64,000 bases of DNA. It comes from Myxococcaceae bacterium. Lineage in GTDB: Bacteria; Myxococcota_A; Polyangia; Polyangiales; Ga0077539. Position numbers and translations under genes: made by a program. Shown here in pieces: positions 43,838 through 52,337 of this stretch; the stretch's first letter is position 1; each line of letters begins with the position of its first letter. The stretch covers positions 58,627 through 122,626 of the forward strand of contig SCUS01000126.1 in assembly GCA_004297725.1 (NCBI GenBank), given 5' to 3'. The notes beneath the pieces are model-generated. The model ran no database searches. It was given only the letters and a program-made list of their open reading frames with translations, and had not been told where the DNA came from.

Positions 43838-44851
43838 TCACCCCTTCGAGGTCGCGTCCTCCAGCAGCAGCGCGCCCAGCGTGAGCGCCAGCACCCGCAG
43901 CGCGTCCACCGAGCCCGCGGCCGTGGGCGCTCCGAAGCCGGCGATGAGCACCGCCACCCAGCCCAGCGCCCGGCGCAGCCCCGCGCCCCGGTCTTCGCGC
44001 TGCGTCGAGAGCGACAGCATCGCGGCGGTCACCAGCCCGCTGAAGAGCAGCGTGTACAGCGACAGCGCCAGCCGCGACGGGTGCGCCACGACAGCGCCGC
44101 CCACCAGGTCGAAGCGCGCCCCGAAGGCCTGCTGGGCGATGAGCGCGGTGCTGCGCGGGAGGTTGATCGGCAGCGTGACCGTCACCAGCGTGAGGGCCGC
44201 GGGGAGCGCCGTGAAGGGCAGCATCCTCGCGACGCCCACCTTGCGCACCGCGCTGACGACGGCGGCCACCACGGCGAGCGCGACGCCCGCGAAGGCGACG
44301 GCCTCGGCGAAGGCCCCGAGGCGGTCGAGGCCGTGCGCCGCCACCGAGCCCGTGGGGAAGGCGAGGCGCAACGGAGGACCGAAGAGCTCGCAGAGCTCGC
44401 CCACCAGCAGCAGCCCGAGCGGGGCCGCGTGAAGGCGCTCGCCACGGGTCATCAGCGAGCGCACCACGCCGACGCCGCAGGCCAGCAGCAGCGTCGCCGC
44501 GGTGCCCAGGATGGTGAAGCCCTGGAGGCGACGCGCGGGCTCGGTCAGCATCGCGGCGACCACGAACACCGTCATCGGCGCGAGCAGCAGCGAGCGCAGG
44601 GCGCGCACCACCACCGGGAGCCGCGACGACCACACCAGGCGCTGCGTCGCGACGAGGGCGAGAAGGGCGCCCGTCACCACGCAGAACACGCCCAGCCAGG
44701 CGACCACCGGGCGGTCGACCGTCACCCGCTGGAACATCCTCGTCATCACGAAGCCCGCCGCCAGCAGCATCACCGCGTAGCCGGCGGGGAAGGCGTCCCT
44801 CCCGGGGTCGCTCACCTCGACCGCTTCGCTCACCTCGACCGCCTCGCTCAC
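43838..44851 (-). CDS. Polytopic membrane protein of unknown function
   Basis: A 337-residue protein with about nine or ten hydrophobic helices, for example PVVAWLGVFCVVTGALLALVA and LLLACGVGVVRSL. The first 20 residues hold a small acidic repeat (SEAVEVSEAVEVSD). I recognise no family or catalytic motif. It starts at GTG 44851, overlapping the stop of the ParA-like fusion gene as GTGA, so the two proteins are made together. That suggests a membrane partner or anchor for the ATPase. The gene ends eight bases from the inverted repeat locus. Confidence 0.75.
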   Translation of the reverse strand: MSEAVEVSEAVEVSDPGRDAFPAGYAVMLLAAGFVMTRMFQRVTVDRPVVAWLGVFCVVTGALLALVATQRLVWSSRLPVVVRALRSLLLAPMTVFVVAAMLTEPARRLQGFTILGTAATLLLACGVGVVRSLMTRGERLHAAPLGLLLVGELCELFGPPLRLAFPTGSVAAHGLDRLGAFAEAVAFAGVALAVVAAVVSAVRKVGVARMLPFTALPAALTLVTVTLPINLPRSTALIAQQAFGARFDLVGGAVVAHPSRLALSLYTLLFSGLVTAAMLSLSTQREDRGAGLRRALGWVAVLIAGFGAPTAAGSVDALRVLALTLGALLLEDATSKG

Positions 44852-46362
44852 GCGGCCACCGCCTTGCGGAGGCGGCGGAGGTAGCTCCGGGCGACGGACT
44901 CGGGGTCGAGGCGCAGGGTCTTGGCGAGTTCGATCACGAAGCCTCGGGTGTACACCGCCGGGGGAAGCACTTTGTAATCCTCTTCTTCGAGCGCCTTCAG
45001 GTGGTGCATCGGGATGCGGGTGCGGGCGGCCACGTCGCGCAGCTCGATGCCCCGCGCCTCCCTCAGCGACCGAAGGAACTCCCCGCTGTACTCCGTGTCC
45101 GTGGTGATCTCCGGCTCCGGCCCCTTGGGGACGGGCTCCTCCGCGGGCTCCTCCACCAGCGCCCCCGGGTGCCCCGCGAAGGGATCGGACGGGGCGATGG
45201 ACAGGTCGTAGGGCCTGCGCCGCGACGGGTCGAGCAGCACGTCGCGCGCCTCCTCGATGCGCGCCACCATGCTCGACACCTCCTCCTCGGTGAGCAGCCC
45301 GGAGAGCGCGAGGCTGTCCACCGCGTAGATCTCCCTCGCCCTCCGGTACGCCCGCCGCACCTCCTCGTCGCTGGCCCCTCGATCGAGCGCCAGCACCTCG
45401 TAGTGCGAGGGCGCCGCGGGCATCCCCGCCTCGCCAGGCATCACCGCGGGCCGCATCGTCTCCGGCGAGAGCAGCCGCCGGGCGATGCGCTCCAGGTTGC
45501 GGCTGGCCTTCGCCGCGGGGCTCTCGATGAGCAGCGGCCGCCGGCGCCTCGCCGCCATGAACACCGCGTCGTCGAACTCCACCCCCCCGACGCTCTCCAC
45601 CGCCCCGACCAGCGGCCTCACGGCCACCCGCGCCATGGCCTCTCCCAGGTCGAGGTCGGCCCTGGAGCGCGACTGGTTCACCACCAGGCGCACCCGCAGC
45701 GAGGCGGCCTCCTCCCAGGCCACCGAGGCGACCTCCGCGGAGCGCGCCGACAGCATGTGCGCGAGCTGCGCCGGCACCGGCGGCCCTCCCGCCGCGACCA
45801 GCAGCTCCCTCAGCAGCTCGAGGCCCACGTCGTCGCCGAGCTCCAGCAGCCGGCGCCGCATCCGGCGGGCGTAGGCGTGGCGCACGAAGCGGTAGACCGC
45901 CTCGACGGCCACGGGCTCCGGGGTGCACACGGTGAGCATCACGTCGGCGGAGAGCATCCCGTCGACCACCCGGGGCGAGACGCCGCCGCCCAGGTCGAGC
46001 ACGCAGACGTCCGCCTCGGAGGCGCGCAGCAGCGCCCTCGGGTCGCTCGACGCCCTCGCCCGGTGGGGCCCGAGCTCGCTGCTCACCTCCAGCAGCCGGA
46101 CGTTGGGGACGACCGTCTCGTGCCCCCGCGCGACGAAGGGAGAGGGCAGCCACGGCGGGACCGAGCCCGCGTCGCGCACCACCCCGAAGCAGCCGCCGAG
46201 CGTGGCGGCGCGCGGAGCGGCGTCGACCAGCAGCACCTTGCGCCCAAGCTGGGCCAGGAAGGTCGCGACGCTCACCGCCACCAGCGAGTGCCCGACGCCC
46301 CCCTTGGCCCCGCCGACGGCGATGACCCGAGGGATCCCGTGGGGATTGGGGTTCTCGATCAC
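44848..46362 (-). CDS. ParA/MinD-like ATPase fused to J-like and RodZ-type HTH domains
   Basis: A 504-residue protein. Residues 10-300 are a MinD/ParA-type domain with GGAKGGVGHSLVAVS (deviant Walker A), VLLVDAAPRAATL (switch I region) and VCVLDLGGGVSP (Walker B-like). The P-loop lysine of the usual GKT/S is His here, while the first signature Lys is kept. Residues about 325-400 look like a J domain (SHYEVLALDRGASDEEVRRAYRR, then LLDPSRRRPYD) but lack HPD. Residues about 430-500 are a RodZ-like helix-turn-helix (FLRSLREARGIELRDVAARTRIP, YTRGFVIELAKTLRL, in parts). It is coupled to a membrane protein. Role in positioning or shape is inference. Confidence 0.85.
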   Translation of the reverse strand: MIENPNPHGIPRVIAVGGAKGGVGHSLVAVSVATFLAQLGRKVLLVDAAPRAATLGGCFGVVRDAGSVPPWLPSPFVARGHETVVPNVRLLEVSSELGPHRARASSDPRALLRASEADVCVLDLGGGVSPRVVDGMLSADVMLTVCTPEPVAVEAVYRFVRHAYARRMRRRLLELGDDVGLELLRELLVAAGGPPVPAQLAHMLSARSAEVASVAWEEAASLRVRLVVNQSRSRADLDLGEAMARVAVRPLVGAVESVGGVEFDDAVFMAARRRRPLLIESPAAKASRNLERIARRLLSPETMRPAVMPGEAGMPAAPSHYEVLALDRGASDEEVRRAYRRAREIYAVDSLALSGLLTEEEVSSMVARIEEARDVLLDPSRRRPYDLSIAPSDPFAGHPGALVEEPAEEPVPKGPEPEITTDTEYSGEFLRSLREARGIELRDVAARTRIPMHHLKALEEEDYKVLPPAVYTRGFVIELAKTLRLDPESVARSYLRRLRKAVAA

Positions 46363-46392
46363 GCGGCGGTCATACCATGGGCCGAGCGGCTT

Positions 46393-46773
46393 TCAGTGCC
46401 ACCGCTCGCAGCGCAGCAGGTCGTCGGTGGTGAGGGTGAAGCCGTCGCTCTCGTCGCACACCCCGACCCCCTGGAGCACGCACTCCTCCCCGTGCACGTC
46501 TCTCAGCCGAAGCTCCCTCGGGGCGCAGCCCTCCAGGCGAAACGAGGCGTCCTGCCCGGCGCGCAGTGGCTCCGGCCCGAGGCGCTCGACGCCCCACGAG
46601 CGCCGCCCCGGGGAGCGCAGCGAGAGCCCGTGCACGTCGAAGCGAGAGCGGTTGCGCACCGTCACCAGCACCCCCTCCCCGGCCGCTGCGGAGCTCCCCC
46701 GAACGCGCGCCGGGGCCGAGGAGCACCCGCACCCGAGCGCGACCACGACCGCCATCGTCCGCCAGCTCATCAC
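46393..46773 (-). CDS. Small lipoprotein
   Basis: A 126-residue protein (125 from the second Met). The signal ends in a lipobox ALGC-GC. The mature part has GVLVTVRNRSRFDVHGLSL and later DASFRLEGCAPRELRL, which looks like a small beta-sandwich with three or four Cys. No family recognised. It lies 30 bases upstream of the ParA-like gene on the same strand, so it may head that operon, and it is divergent from selA. Confidence 0.7.
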   Translation of the reverse strand: MMSWRTMAVVVALGCGCSSAPARVRGSSAAAGEGVLVTVRNRSRFDVHGLSLRSPGRRSWGVERLGPEPLRAGQDASFRLEGCAPRELRLRDVHGEECVLQGVGVCDESDGFTLTTDDLLRCERWH

Positions 46774-46840
46774 CGCCGCGAGTCTACGGCCGCCCTTTAG
46801 CTTTCTTCGCGGACTTTCGCCCCGGTGCTACGACCGTCGC

Positions 46841-48289
46841 GTGCGACAACCCCCTTCCGCAGCGCGCAGGGCGCTCCCCCCGGCGCACGAGGTGCTCGCC
46901 ACCGACGCCGCCCGGGAGCTCATCGAGCAGCGGGGCCGCCCCGCGGTGGCCCTCGCCCTGCGCGAGGTGCTCGACGCCCTCCGCGCCGAGCTGCTCTCCG
47001 GAGCCCTCCCCCCGGACCGCGACGCCCTGCGCGCCGAGGCCCTCGCCCGCTTACCCAGGAAGGTAAGCGAGAGCCGACCGGCGGGGCTACGGAGGGTGAT
47101 CAACGCCGCGGGCGTGGTGCTGCACACCAACCTGGGAAGAGCGCCCCTCGGGGAGCCCGCGCTGGCCGCGGTGGTCGAGGCGTGCCGTGGCTACGCCGCG
47201 GTGGAGTACGACCTCGACCGGGGGGAGCGAGGGCACCGGGACGCCCTCATCGCGCCGCTGGCCAACGCGGTGCTCGGCGGCGACGACGCGCTGGTGGTGA
47301 ACAACTGCGCGGCGGCGGTGCTGCTCGCGGCGACGGCCCTCGCGGCAGGGAGGGAGGTGATCGTCTCCCGGGGCGAGCTGGTGGAGATCGGCGGGGGGTT
47401 CCGGGTGCCGGAGGTGATCGCCTCGTGTGGCGCGCGGCTGGTGGAGGTCGGCACCACCAACAAGACCCGCGCGGCGGACTACCAGCGGGCGGTGGGCCCT
47501 GACACCGGGGCGATCCTGGTGGTGCACCGGAGCAACTTCGCGCTGCTGGGCTTCACCGAGCAGCCCACGCTGGAGGAGCTGGCGGCCATCGCCCGGGCGC
47601 GGGGTGTTCCGCTGCTGGTCGACCTGGGCAGCGGGGCGGGCGGAGACACCCGGGCGCTGGGTCTGAGCGCGAGGGAGCCCTTGTCCCGGGAGTGCGTGGC
47701 CTCCGGGGCCGACCTGGTGATGGTCTCCGGCGACAAGCTCCTCGGAGGACCGCAGGCGGGCGTGGTGGTGGGCGGCGCCTCGTGGGTGGCGCGCCTCCGG
47801 GGGCACCCGCTGATGCGGGCGCTGCGCCCGGGGAGGCTGGTGCTGGCCGCGCTCGAGGCCACGCTCCGCGCCCACGCCGACGGGCGGGCGGCCCGGGACG
47901 TCCCCGCGGTGGCCATGCTCGCCCGCACCCCGGCCGAGCTGCGCGCCCTGGCGGAGTCCGCCCTCGCGAAGATCGCCGAAGGTGGAATACCCGACGGGGT
48001 AAGACTCTCCCTCGCGGCGACGGAGGCCCGCGTCGGCGGAGGAACCCTCCCCCTGGAGGTCCTCCCCTCCTGGGCGGTGCGCGTCGACGGGGTGGCACCC
48101 GACCCCCTCGCGGCCCTCCTCCGGGCGGCCACGCCCCCGGTGATCGGCCGAGGGCTCGACGGGGCTTTACACCTTGATGTAAGGTCGTTGCTGCCGTCGG
48201 AGGTCGATGATCTCGCTACGGCGGTCACCATGGCCTTGCACAAGGCGGTGGCGACCGGCGCTGGGCCGAAGCACGCTACGAGGGATTAG
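46841..48289 (+). CDS. selA: L-seryl-tRNA(Sec) selenium transferase
   Basis: A 482-residue PLP enzyme converting seryl-tRNA(Sec) to selenocysteinyl-tRNA. Start is GTG 46841. RVINAAGVVLHTNLGRAPL, YDLDRGERGHRD, VNNCAAAVLLAATALAAGREVIVSRGELVEIGGGFRVPEV (in parts) and VGTTNKT are SelA signatures. MVSGDKLLGGPQAG near residue 297 has the PLP Lys. Length fits. It implies the organism makes selenoproteins; selB, selD and tRNA-Sec are not in this window. Confidence 0.95.
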   Translation: MRQPPSAARRALPPAHEVLATDAARELIEQRGRPAVALALREVLDALRAELLSGALPPDRDALRAEALARLPRKVSESRPAGLRRVINAAGVVLHTNLGRAPLGEPALAAVVEACRGYAAVEYDLDRGERGHRDALIAPLANAVLGGDDALVVNNCAAAVLLAATALAAGREVIVSRGELVEIGGGFRVPEVIASCGARLVEVGTTNKTRAADYQRAVGPDTGAILVVHRSNFALLGFTEQPTLEELAAIARARGVPLLVDLGSGAGGDTRALGLSAREPLSRECVASGADLVMVSGDKLLGGPQAGVVVGGASWVARLRGHPLMRALRPGRLVLAALEATLRAHADGRAARDVPAVAMLARTPAELRALAESALAKIAEGGIPDGVRLSLAATEARVGGGTLPLEVLPSWAVRVDGVAPDPLAALLRAATPPVIGRGLDGALHLDVRSLLPSEVDDLATAVTMALHKAVATGAGPKHATRD

Positions 48290-48324
48290 CGCGGCCAATC
48301 AGGCAATTCCATCCGAGGTGGTCC

Positions 48325-48981
48325 ATGAGCCAGTCGTCCCGGGAGCTATCGGCGCAGGTGCTGGTGGTCAACCGCAACCTGCAGGCGGTGCACATCACCA
48401 CCGCGCGCCGGGCCTTCGTGCTGATGTTCACCGACGTCGCGCGGGCCCTCGACCCTGCCTGGGTCGCCCACGATTTCGAGTCCTGGGCCTCGATCTCCCC
48501 GAGCGGCGACGGGCCCACCGTAGGCACCAGCCGCGGCCCCATCCTCATACCCAGGGTGCTGCAGCTCGTGGCCTACGACCGCATGCCCCGCACCACCATC
48601 CGCCTCACCCGCCGCAACATCTTCCTGCGCGACGGATACACCTGTCAGTACTGCGCCCGCCGGGGCACCCCCCGCGACCTCAACCTCGACCACGTGATGC
48701 CCCGCTCCCGCGGCGGCCCCATGACCTGGGAGAACGTCGTGTGCTCCTGCCGGGTGTGCAACCTGAAGAAGGGCGGCCGAACCCCCCCGGAGGCCAACAT
48801 GCGGCTGCTCCGCCGTCCCTTGCGGCCGCGCTGGTCGCCGGTGCTGGCGCTCGCGTTCTCGCCCGGCCGACCGGCGGAGTGGGAGCCCTTCCTCGCCAGC
48901 CTCCCCGGAGCGCGCGAGCTGCAGACGCTCTGGGAGCAGGGCGTCGGCACCGTGCACGACGTCATGGCCGAGAGTGCGTAG
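48325..48981 (+). CDS. HNH endonuclease
   Basis: A 218-residue protein of the bacterial HNH nuclease group with an N-terminal extension. The nuclease core is YTCQYCARR, LNLDHVMPRSRGG (Asp-His), TWENVVCSCRVCNLKKGGRTP, giving two zinc CxxC pairs and the HNH metal site, at about 108-160. The first 90 residues (VLVVNRNLQAVHITTARRAF) are typical of stand-alone chromosomal HNH proteins widespread in myxobacteria and cyanobacteria, not of homing or restriction enzymes. Substrate is unknown. GAGGTGG lies before the ATG. Confidence 0.88.
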   Translation: MSQSSRELSAQVLVVNRNLQAVHITTARRAFVLMFTDVARALDPAWVAHDFESWASISPSGDGPTVGTSRGPILIPRVLQLVAYDRMPRTTIRLTRRNIFLRDGYTCQYCARRGTPRDLNLDHVMPRSRGGPMTWENVVCSCRVCNLKKGGRTPPEANMRLLRRPLRPRWSPVLALAFSPGRPAEWEPFLASLPGARELQTLWEQGVGTVHDVMAESA

Positions 48982-49027
48982 CGACCTTCGCGCGCGACGC
49001 CACCGGCCGAACGCACGCGGAAAAGCG

Positions 49028-49060
49028 CCTGCCCCTGATTTGCGCGCCGTAGGGGACAGG
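49028..49060 (+). terminator. Hairpin after the HNH gene
   Basis: CCTG-CCCCT (49028-49036) pairs with AGGGG-A-CAGG (49051-49060), nine base pairs with one bulged A, loop 14 bases. It lies in the 96-base gap before the lipid cassette, followed only by TTGC. A terminator is plausible. Confidence 0.4.
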
Positions 49061-49077
49061 TTGCATCCTCCGCCCTG

Positions 49078-50082
49078 ATGTCTGAAGCACCCGTGTATCG
49101 CGCCGACGATCGCTCGCTGCTCCTGCCGTTCTACAAGCGGTGGCTGGTCGAGCCCACCCTGCCGTACATCCCGACGAAGGTGCACCCCAACACCATCACG
49201 CACACGGGGCACCTGCTCTGTTTCGTGGCGGCGGCCCTGCTGGTCGCCGCCAACGCGAGGCGCGGCTGGGTGTTCTTCGCCGCGATGGTGCTGCTGCAGG
49301 CCTACAACTGGTGCGACAACGCCGACGGCGCCCACGCCCGGCGCACCCGGCAGTCGAGCGCGACGGGGGAGTTTCTCGACCACGGGCTCGACCTCCTCAA
49401 CACCACCTACATCGCCGTCATGACCATCTACGTGCTCGGCTCCTCGCCCGAGTACACGGTGATGCTGGCCATGCTCATCCCCGGCGCCGCGGCCATGACC
49501 TGCTGGGAGCAGACCGAGACCGGCGTCTTCCGCATGGGCCTGCTCAACCAGATCGAGTCCGTCGCGGTGCTCTCGCTCACCATGGTCGTCACCGGGCTCT
49601 ACGGCACCGAGGTGTGGCGACAGATGCACGTGGGCCCCGTCTCCCTCTGGCAGGCGCTGCATCTCTGGCCCATCGCCACGATCCTCTTCGGCAAGGTGCG
49701 CGGGCTCCAGCGCGTCGCCTCCGCCGACCGCCCCATCGCCCCGGCCCTCGCCTTCCTCGCCGCCCAGGTCGCCATCGCCATCGCGGGCGTGGGCGGAGAC
49801 ATCTCCACCCTCTCCGCGGTCGCCCTCGCCACCGGCGTCAACCTCTACTTCGGCGCCCGCATGCTCTCGCTGCGGCTGCGCGCCGAGCGCTCCCCGGTCG
49901 ACCCGATCTTCCTCGTCACCGCGGCCCTCATCGGGGCCATCCCCCTGCTGCGCCTCGCGGGCGTCGCCGTCGACCCGGGCTTCGTCGTCGCCCTCACGGC
50001 CGTGGTGGTCACGGTGCTCGCCCTCTCGTCGATGCGCTACGTGCGCGCCGGCTTCGCGAGCCTCCAGCGCATGGAGCCATAG
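49078..50082 (+). CDS. CDP-alcohol phosphatidyltransferase-type enzyme
   Basis: A 334-residue membrane enzyme with about eight helices. The diagnostic motif is intact at about 83-105: DNADGAHARRTRQ, then GEFLDHGLD, fitting DG-x2-AR-x8-G-x3-D-x3-D. The size and the YKRWLVEPTLPYIPTKVHPNTIT start resemble eukaryote-like choline/ethanolamine phosphotransferases more than PgsA or PssA. It probably attaches a head-group alcohol to a diradylglycerol or CDP-lipid. It begins a run of three same-strand genes with small gaps, the others being an LPG-synthase-type membrane protein and a di-iron protein. Confidence 0.9.
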   Translation: MSEAPVYRADDRSLLLPFYKRWLVEPTLPYIPTKVHPNTITHTGHLLCFVAAALLVAANARRGWVFFAAMVLLQAYNWCDNADGAHARRTRQSSATGEFLDHGLDLLNTTYIAVMTIYVLGSSPEYTVMLAMLIPGAAAMTCWEQTETGVFRMGLLNQIESVAVLSLTMVVTGLYGTEVWRQMHVGPVSLWQALHLWPIATILFGKVRGLQRVASADRPIAPALAFLAAQVAIAIAGVGGDISTLSAVALATGVNLYFGARMLSLRLRAERSPVDPIFLVTAALIGAIPLLRLAGVAVDPGFVVALTAVVVTVLALSSMRYVRAGFASLQRMEP

Positions 50083-50125
50083 AGAGAGCCCCCCTCGTGT
50101 CCACCCCTCTCCCCCTCTCCCCCTG

Positions 50126-51292
50126 GTGAACCGCGCCACCCTCATCCGGGGCATCCAGCTCATCGTCGCGCTCACCCTGGCGACGTTCGCCTTCCTGCTG
50201 TGGCGGGCCGTCACGCTGAAGCAGGCCGACCTCTCCAGCGCCCTCTCCACGCTCAACCCCCTCTGGCTGCTCGTCGCCGCCGCCTTCGCCCTTCAGGAGG
50301 GCGTCTGCGGCGGAACCCGGATGTTCGTCCTCGGCCGGGTGCTCTGCCCCAGGCTCACCTGGCGCACGGCGGTCTCGTCGGAGTTCGTGCTGATGTTCGT
50401 CGCGGGCGTCACCCCGGGCCAGCTCGGCGCGCCCGTCGCGCAGGTCGCCACGCTGGTCGAGGGCGGCATGCCCTTCGACGCCATCGCCACCGCCGAGCTG
50501 CTCACGGCCTTCTGCACCCTGCTCTTCTTCCTGCTCTCCGGCGCCGCGCTCATGGTGCTGCGCACCCAGGGCCTGCTGGTGGTCCCCGGCGCGGCGGGCC
50601 TCGACTGGCTCGTCGGCTTCTCCTCCGTGGTCTTCGGCGCCGCCCTGCTCGCGCTCATCCTCTGCGTGGTGCACCCGCCGCTGCTCAAGGGCATCCTCCG
50701 CGTCGGAGGAAACGCCCTCGCCATGCCCTGGCACCCGCTGCGCCGGGGGCTCGGCCTCGTCCCCTGGTTCAAGGTCCTGCGGGAGAGTCCTACGCTCCAG
50801 CCGGGCATCCTGGGAGAGCGCCTGCTGCGCGCGGTCGACCGCGTCCACGAGGGCTTCGCGGTCTACCTCCAGCGCGGGCGCTGGGCGGTGCTCCAGGCCT
50901 TCGGGCTCACCGTGGCCTTCTTCTGGGCGCGCTTCTCCGTGGCCTTCTTCATCCTGAAGGGCCTAGGGCTCAGCACCACCCCGCACACCTACGTCGCCCC
51001 GGGGCCTGCCTTCGCCCAGATCATCACGGTGCAGACGCTGCTCAACTTCGCGCTCTACCTCTCGCCCACCCCGGGCGCCTCGGGCATCGCGGAGGCGGGC
51101 TCCAACACCCTGATGTCCCCGTGGGTGCCCACGGCCTACGAGCTCCCCTACCTGGTGCTCTGGCGCATCCTGGCGCTCTTCCTCTGCATGTTCGTCGGCG
51201 GGGCCTACGTCTTCCGCTACCTCGGCACCGACGTGCTCGAGCGCCGCGCCCGCGAGGCCGAGGCGGCGCAGCGGGCCCTCGAGGGCGGCTGA
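50126..51292 (+). CDS. LPG-synthase transmembrane-domain protein (flippase-like)
   Basis: A 388-residue protein with about eight helices, starting at GTG. It matches the membrane part of lysylphosphatidylglycerol synthases (UPF0104). GVTPGQLGAPVAQVATL and the late YLSPTPGASGIAEAGSNTL are the conserved loops. There is no lysyl-transfer catalytic domain, so flipping a lipid or lipid-linked compound is the more likely role. It lies 43 bases after the CDP-alcohol enzyme gene and 70 before the di-iron gene, suggesting one lipid pathway. Confidence 0.87.
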   Translation: MNRATLIRGIQLIVALTLATFAFLLWRAVTLKQADLSSALSTLNPLWLLVAAAFALQEGVCGGTRMFVLGRVLCPRLTWRTAVSSEFVLMFVAGVTPGQLGAPVAQVATLVEGGMPFDAIATAELLTAFCTLLFFLLSGAALMVLRTQGLLVVPGAAGLDWLVGFSSVVFGAALLALILCVVHPPLLKGILRVGGNALAMPWHPLRRGLGLVPWFKVLRESPTLQPGILGERLLRAVDRVHEGFAVYLQRGRWAVLQAFGLTVAFFWARFSVAFFILKGLGLSTTPHTYVAPGPAFAQIITVQTLLNFALYLSPTPGASGIAEAGSNTLMSPWVPTAYELPYLVLWRILALFLCMFVGGAYVFRYLGTDVLERRAREAEAAQRALEGG

Positions 51293-51362
51293 TGTCCCCG
51301 GTGACCACTCCTTCCAACCCGACTCCCCATCAACACCACGCGTTATCGCAACAGGCAATGAC

Positions 51363-52271
51363 ATGAGCACTACCTCCAACACCTCCGCGGCCCCGGCGAC
51401 CCCCTCGCGAACCTTCGAGGAGGTGCCCTCGTTCAACATCGACAAGTTCATCTCGGCCTCGCGGCCGCTCGACCTCTCGGGCATCCGCCTCGAAGACGCC
51501 GCGAAGTACCCGCTCTCCCCGAGCGAGGTGCGCGTCATGCGGTACATGCAGGACACCGAGTTCTACACCGTCCATTACATGAAGGCGCTGATGGAGACGC
51601 ACGCCCTCGCGGACAACGAGGCCCGCGCGTTCATGGTGTGCTGGGGCTACGAGGAGTGCTTCCACGGCCGCGCCCTCGCGCGCATCCAGGAGGTCTGCGG
51701 GCACGAGCCGTCGCGGCGCTCCATCGACGAGTTCGCCCGGCCCCGCAAGAGCACCGAGGTGCTCCAGGACTTCGGCGGACGGCTGCTCTCCTTCCTGTCG
51801 AAGGACTTCCTCGCGACGCACATGACCTGGGGCGCCATCAACGAGCTCACGGCCATCCACGCGTACAGCCGCCTCGCGGAGCTGTCGGCCAACCCCATCG
51901 TCGACCAGGTGATGCGGCGCATCGTGAAGGACGAGCGGCGGCACTTCGCGTTCTACTACCAGCAGGGCAAGCGGCGGCTGCAGCACTCGGTGCTGGCGCA
52001 GCGCATGGCGTCGCTCTCGCTCAAGGCCCTGTGGGAGCCCGTCGGCGGCTCCATGGCGCCCACCGAGGACCGCGACTTCGTCGGGGCCTACCTCTTCGGT
52101 GACGAGTCCGGCCGGGCGCGCCTCGCCGAGGTCGACTCGACCATCGCGAAGCTCCCTGGCATGGAGTGGTTCAACCTGGTGTCGAAGCACACCAACGAGG
52201 GAACCCGCCGCTGCCTCGCCGCCGGGACCCCGATGCACCGCCCCGAGCGCGCCGCCGGGACGGGGGACTGA
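51363..52271 (+). CDS. Di-iron ferritin-like protein (desaturase/oxygenase-like)
   Basis: A 302-residue soluble four-helix bundle with every ligand of a carboxylate di-iron site: Glu66 (QDTEFYT), Glu98-x2-His101 (EECFHGR), Glu161 (INELTAI) and Glu191-x2-His194 (DERRHFAFYY). This is the pattern of acyl-ACP desaturases and N-oxygenases rather than ferritins. The context with two lipid membrane proteins makes an acyl or alkyl chain a reasonable substrate; that is inference. The N-terminal 20 residues are Ser/Thr/Ala-rich and probably disordered. A bidirectional hairpin follows the gene. Confidence 0.85.
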   Translation: MSTTSNTSAAPATPSRTFEEVPSFNIDKFISASRPLDLSGIRLEDAAKYPLSPSEVRVMRYMQDTEFYTVHYMKALMETHALADNEARAFMVCWGYEECFHGRALARIQEVCGHEPSRRSIDEFARPRKSTEVLQDFGGRLLSFLSKDFLATHMTWGAINELTAIHAYSRLAELSANPIVDQVMRRIVKDERRHFAFYYQQGKRRLQHSVLAQRMASLSLKALWEPVGGSMAPTEDRDFVGAYLFGDESGRARLAEVDSTIAKLPGMEWFNLVSKHTNEGTRRCLAAGTPMHRPERAAGTGD

Positions 52272-52294
52272 TCCGGCAGCGTATTGGCTCTCTG

Positions 52295-52332
52295 CGATCG
52301 GGCGGTTGTTCCATGGACAAGCCGCTCGATCG
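52295..52332. terminator. Bidirectional hairpin between convergent genes
   Basis: CGATCGGGCGGTTGT (52295-52309) pairs with ACAAGCCGCTCGATCG (52317-52332) with one G-T pair and one bulged base, about 15 pairs, loop TCCATGG. It lies in the 66-base gap between the stops of the di-iron gene (+) and the Cys-rich lipoprotein gene (-). No T-tract is present. Confidence 0.55.
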
Positions 52333-52337
52333 AAGCC

